Assembly (NCBI GenBank): GCA_036397035.1
Contig: DASWJS010000018.1
Location: forward strand, 1-64,000
Direction: 5' to 3'
Source: DASWJS01 sp036397035
GTDB taxonomy: Bacteria > Actinomycetota > AC-67
Length of the DNA: 64,000 bases
Shown here: positions 24,943-33,046 of the stretch, piece after piece
Numbering within the stretch: position 1 is the stretch's first letter
How the letters are laid out: each line of letters begins with the position of its first letter
The notes under the pieces: model-generated
What the model saw: the letters and a program-made list of their open reading frames with translations, nothing else
Told to the model about the DNA's origin: nothing
The model's database searches: none
Made by a program: the position numbers and the translations under genes

Positions 24943-25416
24943 CTGGGCGCTGTCATCGTGGGACTGCTGGCGCTGGCATGGGCCGTGCTTCTGCTCCCCT
25001 CGGCGCTCCGGCCGCGATTCGAGACCTCCCCGGTCAACGGGGTTCGTGAGTTCGAGCGCTCGATGGGCATCCTCGCGAACGCACGCAGCCAGGGCGGAAC
25101 GGCCCCCGGCCGCTGGGTGATGAGCCCGAAGGGCATCCGCTCGCCCAGGACCAGGCGCCAGCGCGTGATGGCCCGCCGCCGCCGGGTGTTCGTGCGCCTG
25201 CTCTGGGCTGCGCTGGTGACGCTCGCGCTGGGGATCGTGCCCGCGATGCGCGTGGTGCTCGTCGCGCACCTCGCGCTCGACGCGGCGCTCGTGCTCTACG
25301 TGATGCAGCTCCGCCGCTGGCACCTGGAGGAGGAGCGGCGCGCGCGGGTCGTGCGCCCGCTTCCCTCGCGCGACCAGGCGCCCGCGCGCCCCGACACGAT
25401 GTCCCAGCTCGGGTAG
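24943..25416 (+). CDS. small membrane protein of unknown function
   Basis: A protein of about 157 residues with a hydrophobic N-terminus (VIVGLLALAWAVLLLPSALRPR), a basic linker with RRRRVF, and two more hydrophobic segments around residues 85-130. It resembles uncharacterised actinobacterial membrane proteins with LLPSALR after the first helix. Start choice: CTG 24943 lies 7 nt behind GAGGGGGG. The first conventional start, GTG 24958, is 22 nt from it and would clip the first helix. I favour the CTG. Confidence 0.6.
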   Translation: MGAVIVGLLALAWAVLLLPSALRPRFETSPVNGVREFERSMGILANARSQGGTAPGRWVMSPKGIRSPRTRRQRVMARRRRVFVRLLWAALVTLALGIVPAMRVVLVAHLALDAALVLYVMQLRRWHLEEERRARVVRPLPSRDQAPARPDTMSQLG

Positions 25417-25425
25417 CGGCTCCAC

Positions 25426-25431
25426 TACACT
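25426..25431 (+). promoter_or_regulatory. candidate -10 box of the translin-like gene
   Basis: TACACT lies 9 nt before the ATG at 25441. There is no Shine-Dalgarno sequence. Confidence 0.4.
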
Positions 25432-25440
25432 GCCGCTCCC

Positions 25441-26070
25441 ATGGACCTCACCAGCATCGCCACCGAGATCCGCGAACGGTACGACGCCAAGTTCGCCGCG
25501 CGCGAGACCGGCCTTCGGTCTTCGCGCGCCGCGATCCGCCAGTGCGCCAACTCGATCCGCGCGGTCCACCGGGGCGAGATGGACCTCGCGCGCGAACTGC
25601 AGGCGAGCGCGCGCGCCGAGCTGGACGCGGCGCAGGAGGCGATGCGCCCCTTCGCCGAGATCTACCACGCCGGGTTCCTGCACGACGCGGAGAAGGAGTA
25701 CGCAGAAGCGCTGTGTACCTACGCGATCATCAACGGCGAGGACCTGCCCGGCCCGCAGGAGATCGGCGTCGGCGACAGCGCGTACCTCAACGGACTCAGC
25801 GAGGTGATCGGCGAGCTGCGCCGCAACATGCTCGACATCATCCGCCACGGGGATCTCGCGCGCGGCGAGCAACTGCTCAACGCGATGGACGACATCTACT
25901 ACGTGCTGGTGTCGATGGACTATCCCGACTCGATCACCGGCGGGCTGCGCCGGTCGACCGACGTCGCGCGCTCGATCATGGAGCGCAGCCGGGGCGACCT
26001 GTCGATGACGATCGCGCAGCGCGGCATCCAGGACGCGATCGAGCGCGCGAAGGAGGACTTCACCGGCTGA
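25441..26070 (+). CDS. translin-family-like helical protein
   Basis: A 209-residue, almost entirely helical protein. Its arrangement resembles translin: an N-terminal helical bundle with REIQ-like basic patches (RSSRAAIRQCANSIRAVHRG), an EYAEALCTYAI helix, and near the end YPDSITGGLRRSTDVARSI, similar to the translin YP-x-LRRxxDVAR signature. Eukaryotic translin binds RNA/ssDNA and forms the C3PO nuclease with TRAX. Prokaryotic members occur in archaea and some bacteria, with unknown roles. The 3' end overlaps the convergent ABC transporter gene by 11 bases. Confidence 0.65.
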   Translation: MDLTSIATEIRERYDAKFAARETGLRSSRAAIRQCANSIRAVHRGEMDLARELQASARAELDAAQEAMRPFAEIYHAGFLHDAEKEYAEALCTYAIINGEDLPGPQEIGVGDSAYLNGLSEVIGELRRNMLDIIRHGDLARGEQLLNAMDDIYYVLVSMDYPDSITGGLRRSTDVARSIMERSRGDLSMTIAQRGIQDAIERAKEDFTG

Positions 26071-27898
26071 GGAGCGCGCCCTCCTCAACCGGCTCGTCCA
26101 TCAGGAACCCGCCGCTCTGGCGGGTCCACAGCGTCGCGTAGGTCCCGCCGAGCGCGAGCAGGTCGGCGTGCGAGCCCTGCTGCTCGACCTCGCCGGCGTC
26201 CAGCACCACCAGCCGGTCCATGCGCTGGACCGTCGAGAGCCGGTGCGCGATCACGATCGCCGTCCTGCCTTCCATGAGCCTCCAGAGCGCCTCCTGGATC
26301 AGCGCCTCGGCTTCGGAGTCCAGCGACGAAGTCGCCTCGTCCAGCAGCAGGATGGGAGCGTTGCGAACCATCGCGCGCGCGATCGCGACCCGCTGGCGCT
26401 GGCCGCCCGAGAGCTTCACGCCGCGCTCGCCGATCAGCGTGTCGTAGCACGACGGCAGCGCCTCGATGAACTCGGCCGCGTGCGCGAGCCGGGCCGCCTC
26501 CCGCACCTCGGCCTCGGTCGCGTCCAGCCGCCCGTAGCGGATGTTGTCCGCCAGCGAGCGGTGGAACATCACCGGGTCCTGCGGCACGTAGGCGATCATC
26601 GAGCGCAGGTCGGCCTGGGCGATCGCGGCGACGTTCTGCCCGCCGATCAGGATCTCGCCGCGCTCGATGTCCATGAACCGCAGCAGCAGGCGCGTGACGG
26701 TCGACTTGCCGCCGCCCGAGCGCCCGACGAGCCCGACCTTCTCGCCGCTGGCGATCCGAAGGTCGAAGTCGCGGAACAGGTGCTCGCCCGCGCCGTCGCT
26801 GTAGCGGAACGTCACCTTGTTCATCTCGATGCTCGCGTCCCGCGGCGCGAAGACCGCCGGCGCGACCGGGTCGTTCACCGTCGGCTGCTCGAGCAGCAGC
26901 TCGGTGAACTGGGCGGCTTCGGTGACCGTGGACTCGAAGTTGCGGTAGATGCGGTTGAACTCCCACATGACCTGGGTTGTGTTCGCGTAGAAGCTGAAGG
27001 TCACGAACACCGCCTCGAAGCTCAGGCCGGACCGCCCGCCGATCGCGATCGCGATCAGCAGTCCGAAGACGTTGGTCAGCACGTACATCGGCGAGGTCAC
27101 CATGTCGATGCGGCGGTTCTGGTAGTCCCAGGACCGCTTCGCCTTGGCGATGTAGTCGCCGACGTTGCGAGCGTGGACCGCGGCCTCGTGCGGCTCGCGC
27201 GCGAAGGCCCGCACCGCGTCGATGTTCATGATCGAGTCCGACACGTGCCCGGCCAGGACGTTGCTCGCTGTCTCGCGCGCGACGACCAGGCGCATCCGGC
27301 GCTTCACCAGCGGGATGACGAGCATCGCCGTCAGCGCCAGCATCACGACCAGCGTCAGCACGAGCCAGGGCGAGAACCGCCACAGCACCGCGACCACGAA
27401 GACCAGCGGGAGCAGGTTGCCCACGACGTTGAACGAGATCGTGTCCGAGAAGCCTTCGAACATGCGGGCGTAGGCCAGCGCCTTCTTCGTCAGCGATCCC
27501 GCGAAGTTGTCCTGGAAGAAGGCGATGTCCTTGCGCCACAGCTCGGCCATGCCGTCCTCGTAGAGGCGTTGCATGCCCCGCGTGTCGAGCCGGATGAGGC
27601 AGTGGATGCCGACGCGCCAGAGCATCTCGCCGCCGAACCACACCAGGCCGAACGTGACGACGTAGGGCGTCAGCTCGCCGAGGCCGGTGCCGTTCGTGCT
27701 GGTGAACCGACCCAGGACGCGCGCGATGATCAGGGCCGGGACGTAGAAGACCAGGATGCTGCCGAGCCCGGGCAAGAGCATGCCCGGGATCGCGACCTTC
27801 CAGTCCTTGGCAATCTGGCGCAGGTAGTGACGCACCGCGAGCTTGATCGCGGCGACGGACGTTCTTCGAGCGTGCGGAGACTCTTGTGTGGCTGACAT
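26060..27898 (-). CDS. ABC-type exporter, fused permease and ATPase
   Basis: A 612-residue half-transporter: a six-helix membrane domain (about residues 35-330) and an ATPase domain with Walker A GRSGGGKST, signature LSGGQRQR, Walker B ILLLDEATSSLD and H-loop AHRLS. Two copies would form a working exporter of the type IV (MsbA/lipid/drug) group. The substrate is unknown. I set the start at ATG 27898 (MSATQ), with GGGGAG upstream; an in-frame start at 27997 adds an Arg/Pro-rich stretch. It is divergent from the tRNA gene. Confidence 0.9.
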   Translation of the reverse strand: MSATQESPHARRTSVAAIKLAVRHYLRQIAKDWKVAIPGMLLPGLGSILVFYVPALIIARVLGRFTSTNGTGLGELTPYVVTFGLVWFGGEMLWRVGIHCLIRLDTRGMQRLYEDGMAELWRKDIAFFQDNFAGSLTKKALAYARMFEGFSDTISFNVVGNLLPLVFVVAVLWRFSPWLVLTLVVMLALTAMLVIPLVKRRMRLVVARETASNVLAGHVSDSIMNIDAVRAFAREPHEAAVHARNVGDYIAKAKRSWDYQNRRIDMVTSPMYVLTNVFGLLIAIAIGGRSGLSFEAVFVTFSFYANTTQVMWEFNRIYRNFESTVTEAAQFTELLLEQPTVNDPVAPAVFAPRDASIEMNKVTFRYSDGAGEHLFRDFDLRIASGEKVGLVGRSGGGKSTVTRLLLRFMDIERGEILIGGQNVAAIAQADLRSMIAYVPQDPVMFHRSLADNIRYGRLDATEAEVREAARLAHAAEFIEALPSCYDTLIGERGVKLSGGQRQRVAIARAMVRNAPILLLDEATSSLDSEAEALIQEALWRLMEGRTAIVIAHRLSTVQRMDRLVVLDAGEVEQQGSHADLLALGGTYATLWTRQSGGFLMDEPVEEGALLSR

Positions 27899-28001
27899 GT
27901 CGGCTCCCCTGAGCGCAGGCGAAAGAGGGCAGGGAAAGACGAAGGGGCGCGCGCGGGCTCGCGGGCTAGTTTGAACCCGCCCCCGGCGGGCGCGCAAGCG
28001 C

Positions 28002-28029
28002 TTTTTCGGGCCAGGCGGCGTGCTAGCAT
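28002..28029 (+). promoter_or_regulatory. candidate promoter of the tRNA-Ala gene
   Basis: TTTTTC (28002-28007), a 16-bp spacer and TAGCAT (28024-28029), about 13 nt before the mature tRNA 5' end. Confidence 0.4.
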
Positions 28030-28042
28030 CGGCGATCCGACC

Positions 28043-28118
28043 GGGGGTGTAGCTCAGTTGGTAGAGCGCTGCGTTCGCAACGCAGAGGTCGGCGGTTCGA
28101 ATCCGCTCACCTCCACCA
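28043..28118 (+). tRNA. tRNA-Ala (anticodon CGC)
   Basis: A full 76-nt cloverleaf with encoded CCA. The acceptor GGGGGTG pairs with CACCTCC (one G-U). The D arm is GCTC/GAGC. The anticodon stem is CTGCG/CGCAG with loop TTCGCAA, giving CGC, which reads GCG (Ala). The T arm is GGCGG/CCGCT with loop TTCGAAT. Its 3' part is the attachment site of the island that follows. Confidence 0.95.
28075..28117 (+). repeat. attL: 3' part of tRNA-Ala used as attachment site
   Basis: The stretch from the anticodon loop (TCGCAACGCAG) to CACCTCCACC. It recurs with one extra base at 38925-38968, and its last ~15 bases recur at 40389-40403. The tRNA is left intact, as is usual for integration into tRNA 3' ends. 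Confidence 0.85.
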
Positions 28119-28335
28119 GAAGCCTCTTATCCATCCGACACCTCGACACCTCCGACACCTCTGATCCAAAACACCTCGCCGAGTGACACGAGGGTTCGGA
28201 AAGCCCTTGGCCCCAGGTCACGACCTGACCGCCGCGGGCCAGGATCTTCTCGACGAAGGCCTCGTGATCAACGCGATGGGTCATGATTGTCACCTGGCAC
28301 GATAGATTCTTGCGCGAAGCTTCAGAGAGGGAGCG
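28119..28335. other. non-coding left end of the island
   Basis: About 217 bases between the tRNA and hsdM. It includes short near-repeats of CACCTCxGACACCTC (about 28138-28161). No gene is supported; a minus-strand frame of ~77 codons here runs into the tRNA and is artefactual at its 3' end. GAGAGGGAGCG lies directly before the hsdM ATG. The operon promoter is probably in this stretch. Confidence 0.45.
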
Positions 28336-30465
28336 ATGACTTACAGCCAGATCGTCAGCTTCATCTGGGGTGTCGCGGATCTGATCCGGGACACTTTCAA
28401 GCGCGGGAAGTATCAGGACGTGATCCTGCCGTTCACCGTGCTGCGTCGGCTCGACTGCGTGCTGGCGCCGACCAAGGCGAAGGTTCTCGAGACCCAGGCG
28501 AAGTTCAAGGGCAAGCTCGAGAACCCGCACGAGCAGCTCCGCCGAGCATCCGGCTTCGCCTTCTACAACACGTCCCGCTACGACTTCGAGAAGCTCCTCG
28601 CCGACGCGCCCCACCTTGCCGCGAACCTCCGCAACTACATCGCCGGCTTCTCGCCGAACATGCGGGAGGTACTCGAGAAGTTCGATTTCGACAACACGAT
28701 CAGCAAGCTCGATGAGGCCGGGCTTCTCTTCCAGGTGATGGAGCGGTTCAAGAACGCAGCACTGCATCCCGACGACGTCGACAACCCGACGATGGGGCTG
28801 ATCTTCGAGGACCTGATCCGGCGGTTCAACGAGGCCCTGAACGAGAACCCGGGCGAGCACTTCACGCCGCGCGACGTCGTTCACCTCATGGCGGACCTGA
28901 TGCTTGCCGGGGATGAGAGGCGGCTGGGGACGAAGGGGCTCATCCTTACTGTCTATGACCCATGTTGCGGATCCGGGGGCATGCTCACGATCACGAAAGA
29001 GCACATCAATATCGGTGTGCGCAAGAACGGAGAAGTCCTCCGCGGACCGGTGAACGAAGCCGCGGACGTCCATCTGTTCGGGCAGGAGGTCAACCCGGAG
29101 ACCTGGGCCGTCAGTAAGTCAGACCTCTACATGAAGTCGGCCGATGGCCGCGACGCCGAGAACATCGAATACGGCAGCACTCTCTCCAGTGACAAGCATG
29201 GCGGGACCCAGTTCGATTACCTGATCGCTAATCCGCCCTACGGCAAGGACTGGAAACGGGACGAGACCGACGTCCGGAAGGAACATGAACGCGGGGCTGC
29301 CGGACGCTTCGGACCGGGGCTCCCGCGGATCAGCGACGGGCAACTCCTCTTCCTCCTGCACATGCTCTCGCACATGAAGGAACCGGAGAAGGGCGGATCG
29401 CGGGTTGCCATCATCATGAATGGCTCTCCGCTTTTCACGGGAGATGCCGGCAGCGGGGAGAGCGAGATTCGTCGCTGGATACTGGAGAACGACTGGCTCG
29501 AAGCCCTGATCGCCCTTCCCGAGCAGCTCTTCTACAACACGGGCATCGCCACGTACATTTGGGTCCTGTCGAACCGCAAGCCCGCCGAGCGCAAGGGCAA
29601 GGTACAGCTGATCGACGCGAGCGGGTTCTGGATTCGGAGGCAGCGCTCACTCGGAAGCAAGCTTCGGGATGTTCCCTTCGAGAAGTCTCAAGACGTTCTG
29701 CAGCTCCTCCGCGAGTACCGCGACGGGGTTTCGTGTGTCGTGAAGCAGGACGGAGAGGAACAGGAGGTTGTCGTCAGCAGGATCTTCCCAATCTCGGAGT
29801 TCGGCTACCGCAAGGTCACCGTCGAGCGCCCGCTGCGGCTCGACTTCCAGGCCTCCTCCGATCGCATCGCGCGCCTCAACGAGCAGCGCGCGTTCCAGAA
29901 CCTCGCGGTTTCAAGGAAAAGGGGATCGGCCAAGAAGAAGGAAGAGGCAGAGGGACGCGCGCAGCAGGATGCGATCCGGGAGCTCGTGCGCTCCCTCCCC
30001 GAGAAGGTCTTTCTCGACCGGGCTGAATTCGAGCAGGCTCTCGAGGCCGCCGCCCGCAACGCCAAGATGAAGCTCTCAGCACCCATCCGGAAGGCCATCC
30101 TCGCTGCTCTGTCCGAACGGAACGAGGAAGCAGCCGTCTGCGTGGATGGGAACGGCAACCCCGAACCGGACCCGGAGCTGCGGGACACGGAGAACGTACC
30201 TCTCTCGGAGTCCGTTGAAGAGTTCTTCGAACGCGAAGTCCGTCCCCATGTGGCCGATGCCTGGATTGACTCTGATCGCCGCGACGCCAAGGACGGGCAG
30301 GTCGGCATAGTGGGGTGCGAGATCAACTTCAACCGTTACTTCTATCGCTACATGCCGCCGCGTCCTCTCGAAGAGATCGAGACAGACCTCCAGGCGATCG
30401 AGAAAGACATCGTGCGGATGCTTGCCGATGTGACGGGATCGAGGCCAGAGGACCTGGCTGGATGA
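28336..30465 (+). CDS. hsdM: type I restriction-modification system, DNA methyltransferase subunit M
   Basis: A 709-residue N6-adenine methyltransferase subunit. It has an N-terminal HsdM helical domain (VADLIRDTFKRGKYQDVILPFTVLRRLD region), the SAM-binding motif DPCCGSGGM at 208-216 and the catalytic NPPY at 299-302. A ~200-residue C-terminal extension with coiled-coil and Lys/Glu-rich stretches makes it longer than the common ~500 residues. With HsdS it modifies host DNA; with HsdR it forms the restriction complex. First gene of the island operon. Its stop overlaps the next start as ATGA. Confidence 0.95.
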   Translation: MTYSQIVSFIWGVADLIRDTFKRGKYQDVILPFTVLRRLDCVLAPTKAKVLETQAKFKGKLENPHEQLRRASGFAFYNTSRYDFEKLLADAPHLAANLRNYIAGFSPNMREVLEKFDFDNTISKLDEAGLLFQVMERFKNAALHPDDVDNPTMGLIFEDLIRRFNEALNENPGEHFTPRDVVHLMADLMLAGDERRLGTKGLILTVYDPCCGSGGMLTITKEHINIGVRKNGEVLRGPVNEAADVHLFGQEVNPETWAVSKSDLYMKSADGRDAENIEYGSTLSSDKHGGTQFDYLIANPPYGKDWKRDETDVRKEHERGAAGRFGPGLPRISDGQLLFLLHMLSHMKEPEKGGSRVAIIMNGSPLFTGDAGSGESEIRRWILENDWLEALIALPEQLFYNTGIATYIWVLSNRKPAERKGKVQLIDASGFWIRRQRSLGSKLRDVPFEKSQDVLQLLREYRDGVSCVVKQDGEEQEVVVSRIFPISEFGYRKVTVERPLRLDFQASSDRIARLNEQRAFQNLAVSRKRGSAKKKEEAEGRAQQDAIRELVRSLPEKVFLDRAEFEQALEAAARNAKMKLSAPIRKAILAALSERNEEAAVCVDGNGNPEPDPELRDTENVPLSESVEEFFEREVRPHVADAWIDSDRRDAKDGQVGIVGCEINFNRYFYRYMPPRPLEEIETDLQAIEKDIVRMLADVTGSRPEDLAG

Positions 30466-31370
30466 GCGACCTCAAGCTCTTCCAGATCAACGGTGGTCGC
30501 GCAGCCGAATTGCAGGGAGAGGCCGTCGCCCTCGAACGCTCCCTCCAGACGCTCATGGAGAACAACCTGGAGGCATTCCTTGGCGTCCGATTCCTTGAAT
30601 CCGAGTACTCGACCGGTCCGAAACACGGAGGGCGGATCGATTCGCTCGGCATCGACGAGAACGGCAACCCGGTCATCGTCGAGTACAAGCGGGCGACCAA
30701 CGAGAACGTCATCAACCAAGGGCTGTTCTACCTCGACTGGCTCCTCGATCACCAGGCCGACTTCGAGCTGCTGGTTCAACGGAAGCTTGGTCGCGAAGCG
30801 GCGGCGGACATCGACTGGTCCGCACCACGTTTGGTCTGCGTAGCCGGGAACTTCACTCGCTACGATGAGCATGCCGTCAAGCAGATGAACCGCAACATCG
30901 AACTCATCCGGTACCGGAAGTTCGGCGATGGGCTTCTCCTTCTCGAACTCGTCAACGCTGCGACGGCTTCCGGGGCAACGGCGCCCAAGGCTGCGGCCGC
31001 GACCTCCGGCGCCTCCAAGACGATCTCCCAGACCCTGGCCGAGCTCGACGGTTCGTTGCGCGACCTCTACGAAGAGCTTCGGGCGTTCGTGCTCGCCTTG
31101 GGCGACGACGTGCAGGAGAAGACCCTCAAGTACTACGTGGCGTTCAAACGCCTCAAGAACTTCGCATGTGTGGAGGTCCACCCGGGTAAGGGATGCGTGA
31201 CCGCCTACGTCAAGGCCGATCCGGGGGCCATGCCCCTCGAAGCCGGCTTCACCCGCGACGTTCGGGACGTGGGACACTACGGGACCGGCGACCTGGAGAT
31301 CATCCTCCGCACGCGGACCGACCTGGAGCGAGCCCAGGACCTGATCAGGGGAAGCTACGAAGCCAACTGA
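30462..31370 (+). CDS. PD-(D/E)XK nuclease-like protein with DUF5655-type C-terminus
   Basis: A 302-residue protein. The N-terminal half has a nuclease-like core with Asp60 (GGRIDSLGID) and Glu74-x-Lys76 (VIVEYKR), followed by Gln86, the pattern of NucS/RecB-like endonucleases. A Pro/Ala linker follows (about 160-180). The C-terminal ~110 residues (KTLKYYVAFKRLKNFACVEV, DVGHYGTGDLEI) resemble the DUF5655 module. Its role in restriction is not established. It overlaps hsdM by four bases, so it is made with the methyltransferase. It could be an accessory nuclease or an effector of the system. Confidence 0.7.
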   Translation: MSDLKLFQINGGRAAELQGEAVALERSLQTLMENNLEAFLGVRFLESEYSTGPKHGGRIDSLGIDENGNPVIVEYKRATNENVINQGLFYLDWLLDHQADFELLVQRKLGREAAADIDWSAPRLVCVAGNFTRYDEHAVKQMNRNIELIRYRKFGDGLLLLELVNAATASGATAPKAAAATSGASKTISQTLAELDGSLRDLYEELRAFVLALGDDVQEKTLKYYVAFKRLKNFACVEVHPGKGCVTAYVKADPGAMPLEAGFTRDVRDVGHYGTGDLEIILRTRTDLERAQDLIRGSYEAN

Positions 31371-31490
31371 CGGGAGGGAAATAGTCGGCATTCAACGCTA
31401 GATGCCTACTATTGACTCACCGGCCTCCTCTTTGCTATGGATAGAGGGGCAACCGATTGGCGATGCCGACATTTCACTTCAGGACACCCC

Positions 31491-32093
31491 ATGAAGACGC
31501 TTACTGAGCAGCAGCTTCGAGAGGCCGGGGTCGGGCGCCTCTTTCGCGCTCGCGACCTAGACGCGCTCGGGCTTGGCTTCCGGGACCTCCAGGCCCTTCT
31601 GTCTGCCGGCGACGTCGAGCGGGTCAGTCGGGGGCTCTACAGGCTCGCCGGGAGCGAGCCCTCGGAGTACTTCGCACTGGCCGCCGTCGCCGCTCGCGTG
31701 CCGAATGCCATCGTCTGCCTGCTGTCGGCGCTGGGGGTGCATGGGATCGGCACGCAGCTTCCCGCTGAGGTCTGGATCGGGATCGCGCACAAGGCCCGTC
31801 CGCCGGAGATTCCCGAGTTCCGGCTTCGAATCGTCCGCTTCACGGGTGCGTCCCTCCGCTACGGGGTCGAGCCGATCGCGTTCGAGGGTGTGCCGGCACG
31901 CATCACGAACGCGGCGCGCACGGTCGTGGATTGCTTCCGGTTCCGGCGGCTCGTAGGGCTCGATGCGGCCAAGGAAGCGCTCCGCGATGTCCTCGAGGAA
32001 CGGAAGGCGACGCCGGACGAGATCCTGCGCGCAGCCGAGGTATGCCGAGCGCGTACCGTCGTCACCCCCTATCTGGAGGCGCTTGCAGGATGA
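31491..32093 (+). CDS. abiEi: AbiEi-family antitoxin (type IV toxin-antitoxin)
   Basis: A 200-residue protein with an N-terminal winged-helix segment (GLGFRDLQALLSAGDVERVSRGLYRL) typical of AbiEi. The C-terminal part includes VPNAIVCLLSALGVHGI and ITNAARTVVDCFRFRR, the antigen-like domain that blocks the toxin. AbiEi proteins also repress their own promoters. A 120-base gap upstream, the largest within the operon, may hold such a promoter. Its stop overlaps abiEii as ATGA. Confidence 0.85.
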   Translation: MKTLTEQQLREAGVGRLFRARDLDALGLGFRDLQALLSAGDVERVSRGLYRLAGSEPSEYFALAAVAARVPNAIVCLLSALGVHGIGTQLPAEVWIGIAHKARPPEIPEFRLRIVRFTGASLRYGVEPIAFEGVPARITNAARTVVDCFRFRRLVGLDAAKEALRDVLEERKATPDEILRAAEVCRARTVVTPYLEALAG

Positions 32094-33046
32094 CGCCGCG
32101 GGAGGTCCGCAACGTCGCTGCCTCGGTGCGGCAGCGACTCCTGGACCGCGCACGCGAGCATGGTTTCGACTTCAACTTCGTGCTCGCTCGCTACGCGGCG
32201 GAGCGATTCCTGTATCGACTCGGCACATCGAGCGAAGTGGACAGATTCACGCTGAAGGGTGCGTCGCTGCTCCTGCTGTGGGCCGGAACGGAGCTTCGAC
32301 CGACCCGTGACGTGGATCTCCTCGGCTCCGGCCCCGCAGACCATGCCGCGGTGGGGGAGGCCATCGCGAGGATCTGCGGAGTGGAGTCACCGGATGATGG
32401 TCTCGTCTTCGACACCGACAGCATCCGCGTCGTCGACATCCGCGACGACCAAGAATATGACGGCGTGCGGGTCAAGCTCGTCGCCTTCCTCGACAAGGCG
32501 AGGATCCCGGTTCAGGTTGACATCGGGTTCGGTGATGCCATCACCCCCCAGCGCGAGCAGGCGCAGTATCCAACCCTGCTCGACGCGCCTGCCCCGATCG
32601 TGTGGACGTACCCGAGGGAAACCTTCGTCGCCGAGAAGTTCGAGGCCATGGTTCGATTCGGCGCGACCAACTCGCGGATGAAGGACTTCTGGGACGTCGC
32701 CGCCGTCGCTGGCAGATTCGCGTTCGCCGGGGAGACGCTCGCCGAGGCCGTCGCGCAGACGTTCGAGCGACGGGGCTCATCCATCATGGATCTACCTGTG
32801 GCTCTGCGGCCGGCCTTCTACCAGGAACGAGAGCGGGTCCAGCGCTGGGAGGCGTTCCAGCAGACCGTCTCGGATCAGACCGATGTCCCGGCGCGATTCG
32901 ACGCAGTCGGCGAGATCGTGCGGGCCTTCCTTGGTCCTGTGCGTGAATCGGTAGCTCAGGACTCGCCCCTCACGAGTGAATGGCCTGCCGGGGGTTCGTG
33001 GCTCCCTACAGTTTCGCGGACGGGAGAGGGAGGTCGACGTGGCTAG
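32090..33046 (+). CDS. abiEii: AbiEii-family nucleotidyltransferase toxin
   Basis: A 318-residue nucleotidyltransferase. Motif I is KGASLLLLW...RPTRDVDLLG (residues 56-79), the third Asp motif is VDIGFGD (143-149), the AEKFEAMV Lys motif lies at 181-188, and MKDFWDV at 197-203. All four AbiEii motifs look intact, so the toxin should be active unless held by AbiEi. Known relatives (MenT) inhibit growth by adding nucleotides to tRNA. The stop overlaps the start of hsdS by 8 bases, linking toxin translation to the specificity subunit, which is unusual. Confidence 0.87.
   Translation: MTPREVRNVAASVRQRLLDRAREHGFDFNFVLARYAAERFLYRLGTSSEVDRFTLKGASLLLLWAGTELRPTRDVDLLGSGPADHAAVGEAIARICGVESPDDGLVFDTDSIRVVDIRDDQEYDGVRVKLVAFLDKARIPVQVDIGFGDAITPQREQAQYPTLLDAPAPIVWTYPRETFVAEKFEAMVRFGATNSRMKDFWDVAAVAGRFAFAGETLAEAVAQTFERRGSSIMDLPVALRPAFYQERERVQRWEAFQQTVSDQTDVPARFDAVGEIVRAFLGPVRESVAQDSPLTSEWPAGGSWLPTVSRTGEGGRRG

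Noticed and set aside
28054..28284. Minus-strand frame opposite the tRNA and island left end
   Set aside because: Its C-terminus (GFEPPTSALRTQRS) is the well-known false translation of antisense tRNA sequence; the N-terminal part has no recognisable domain.
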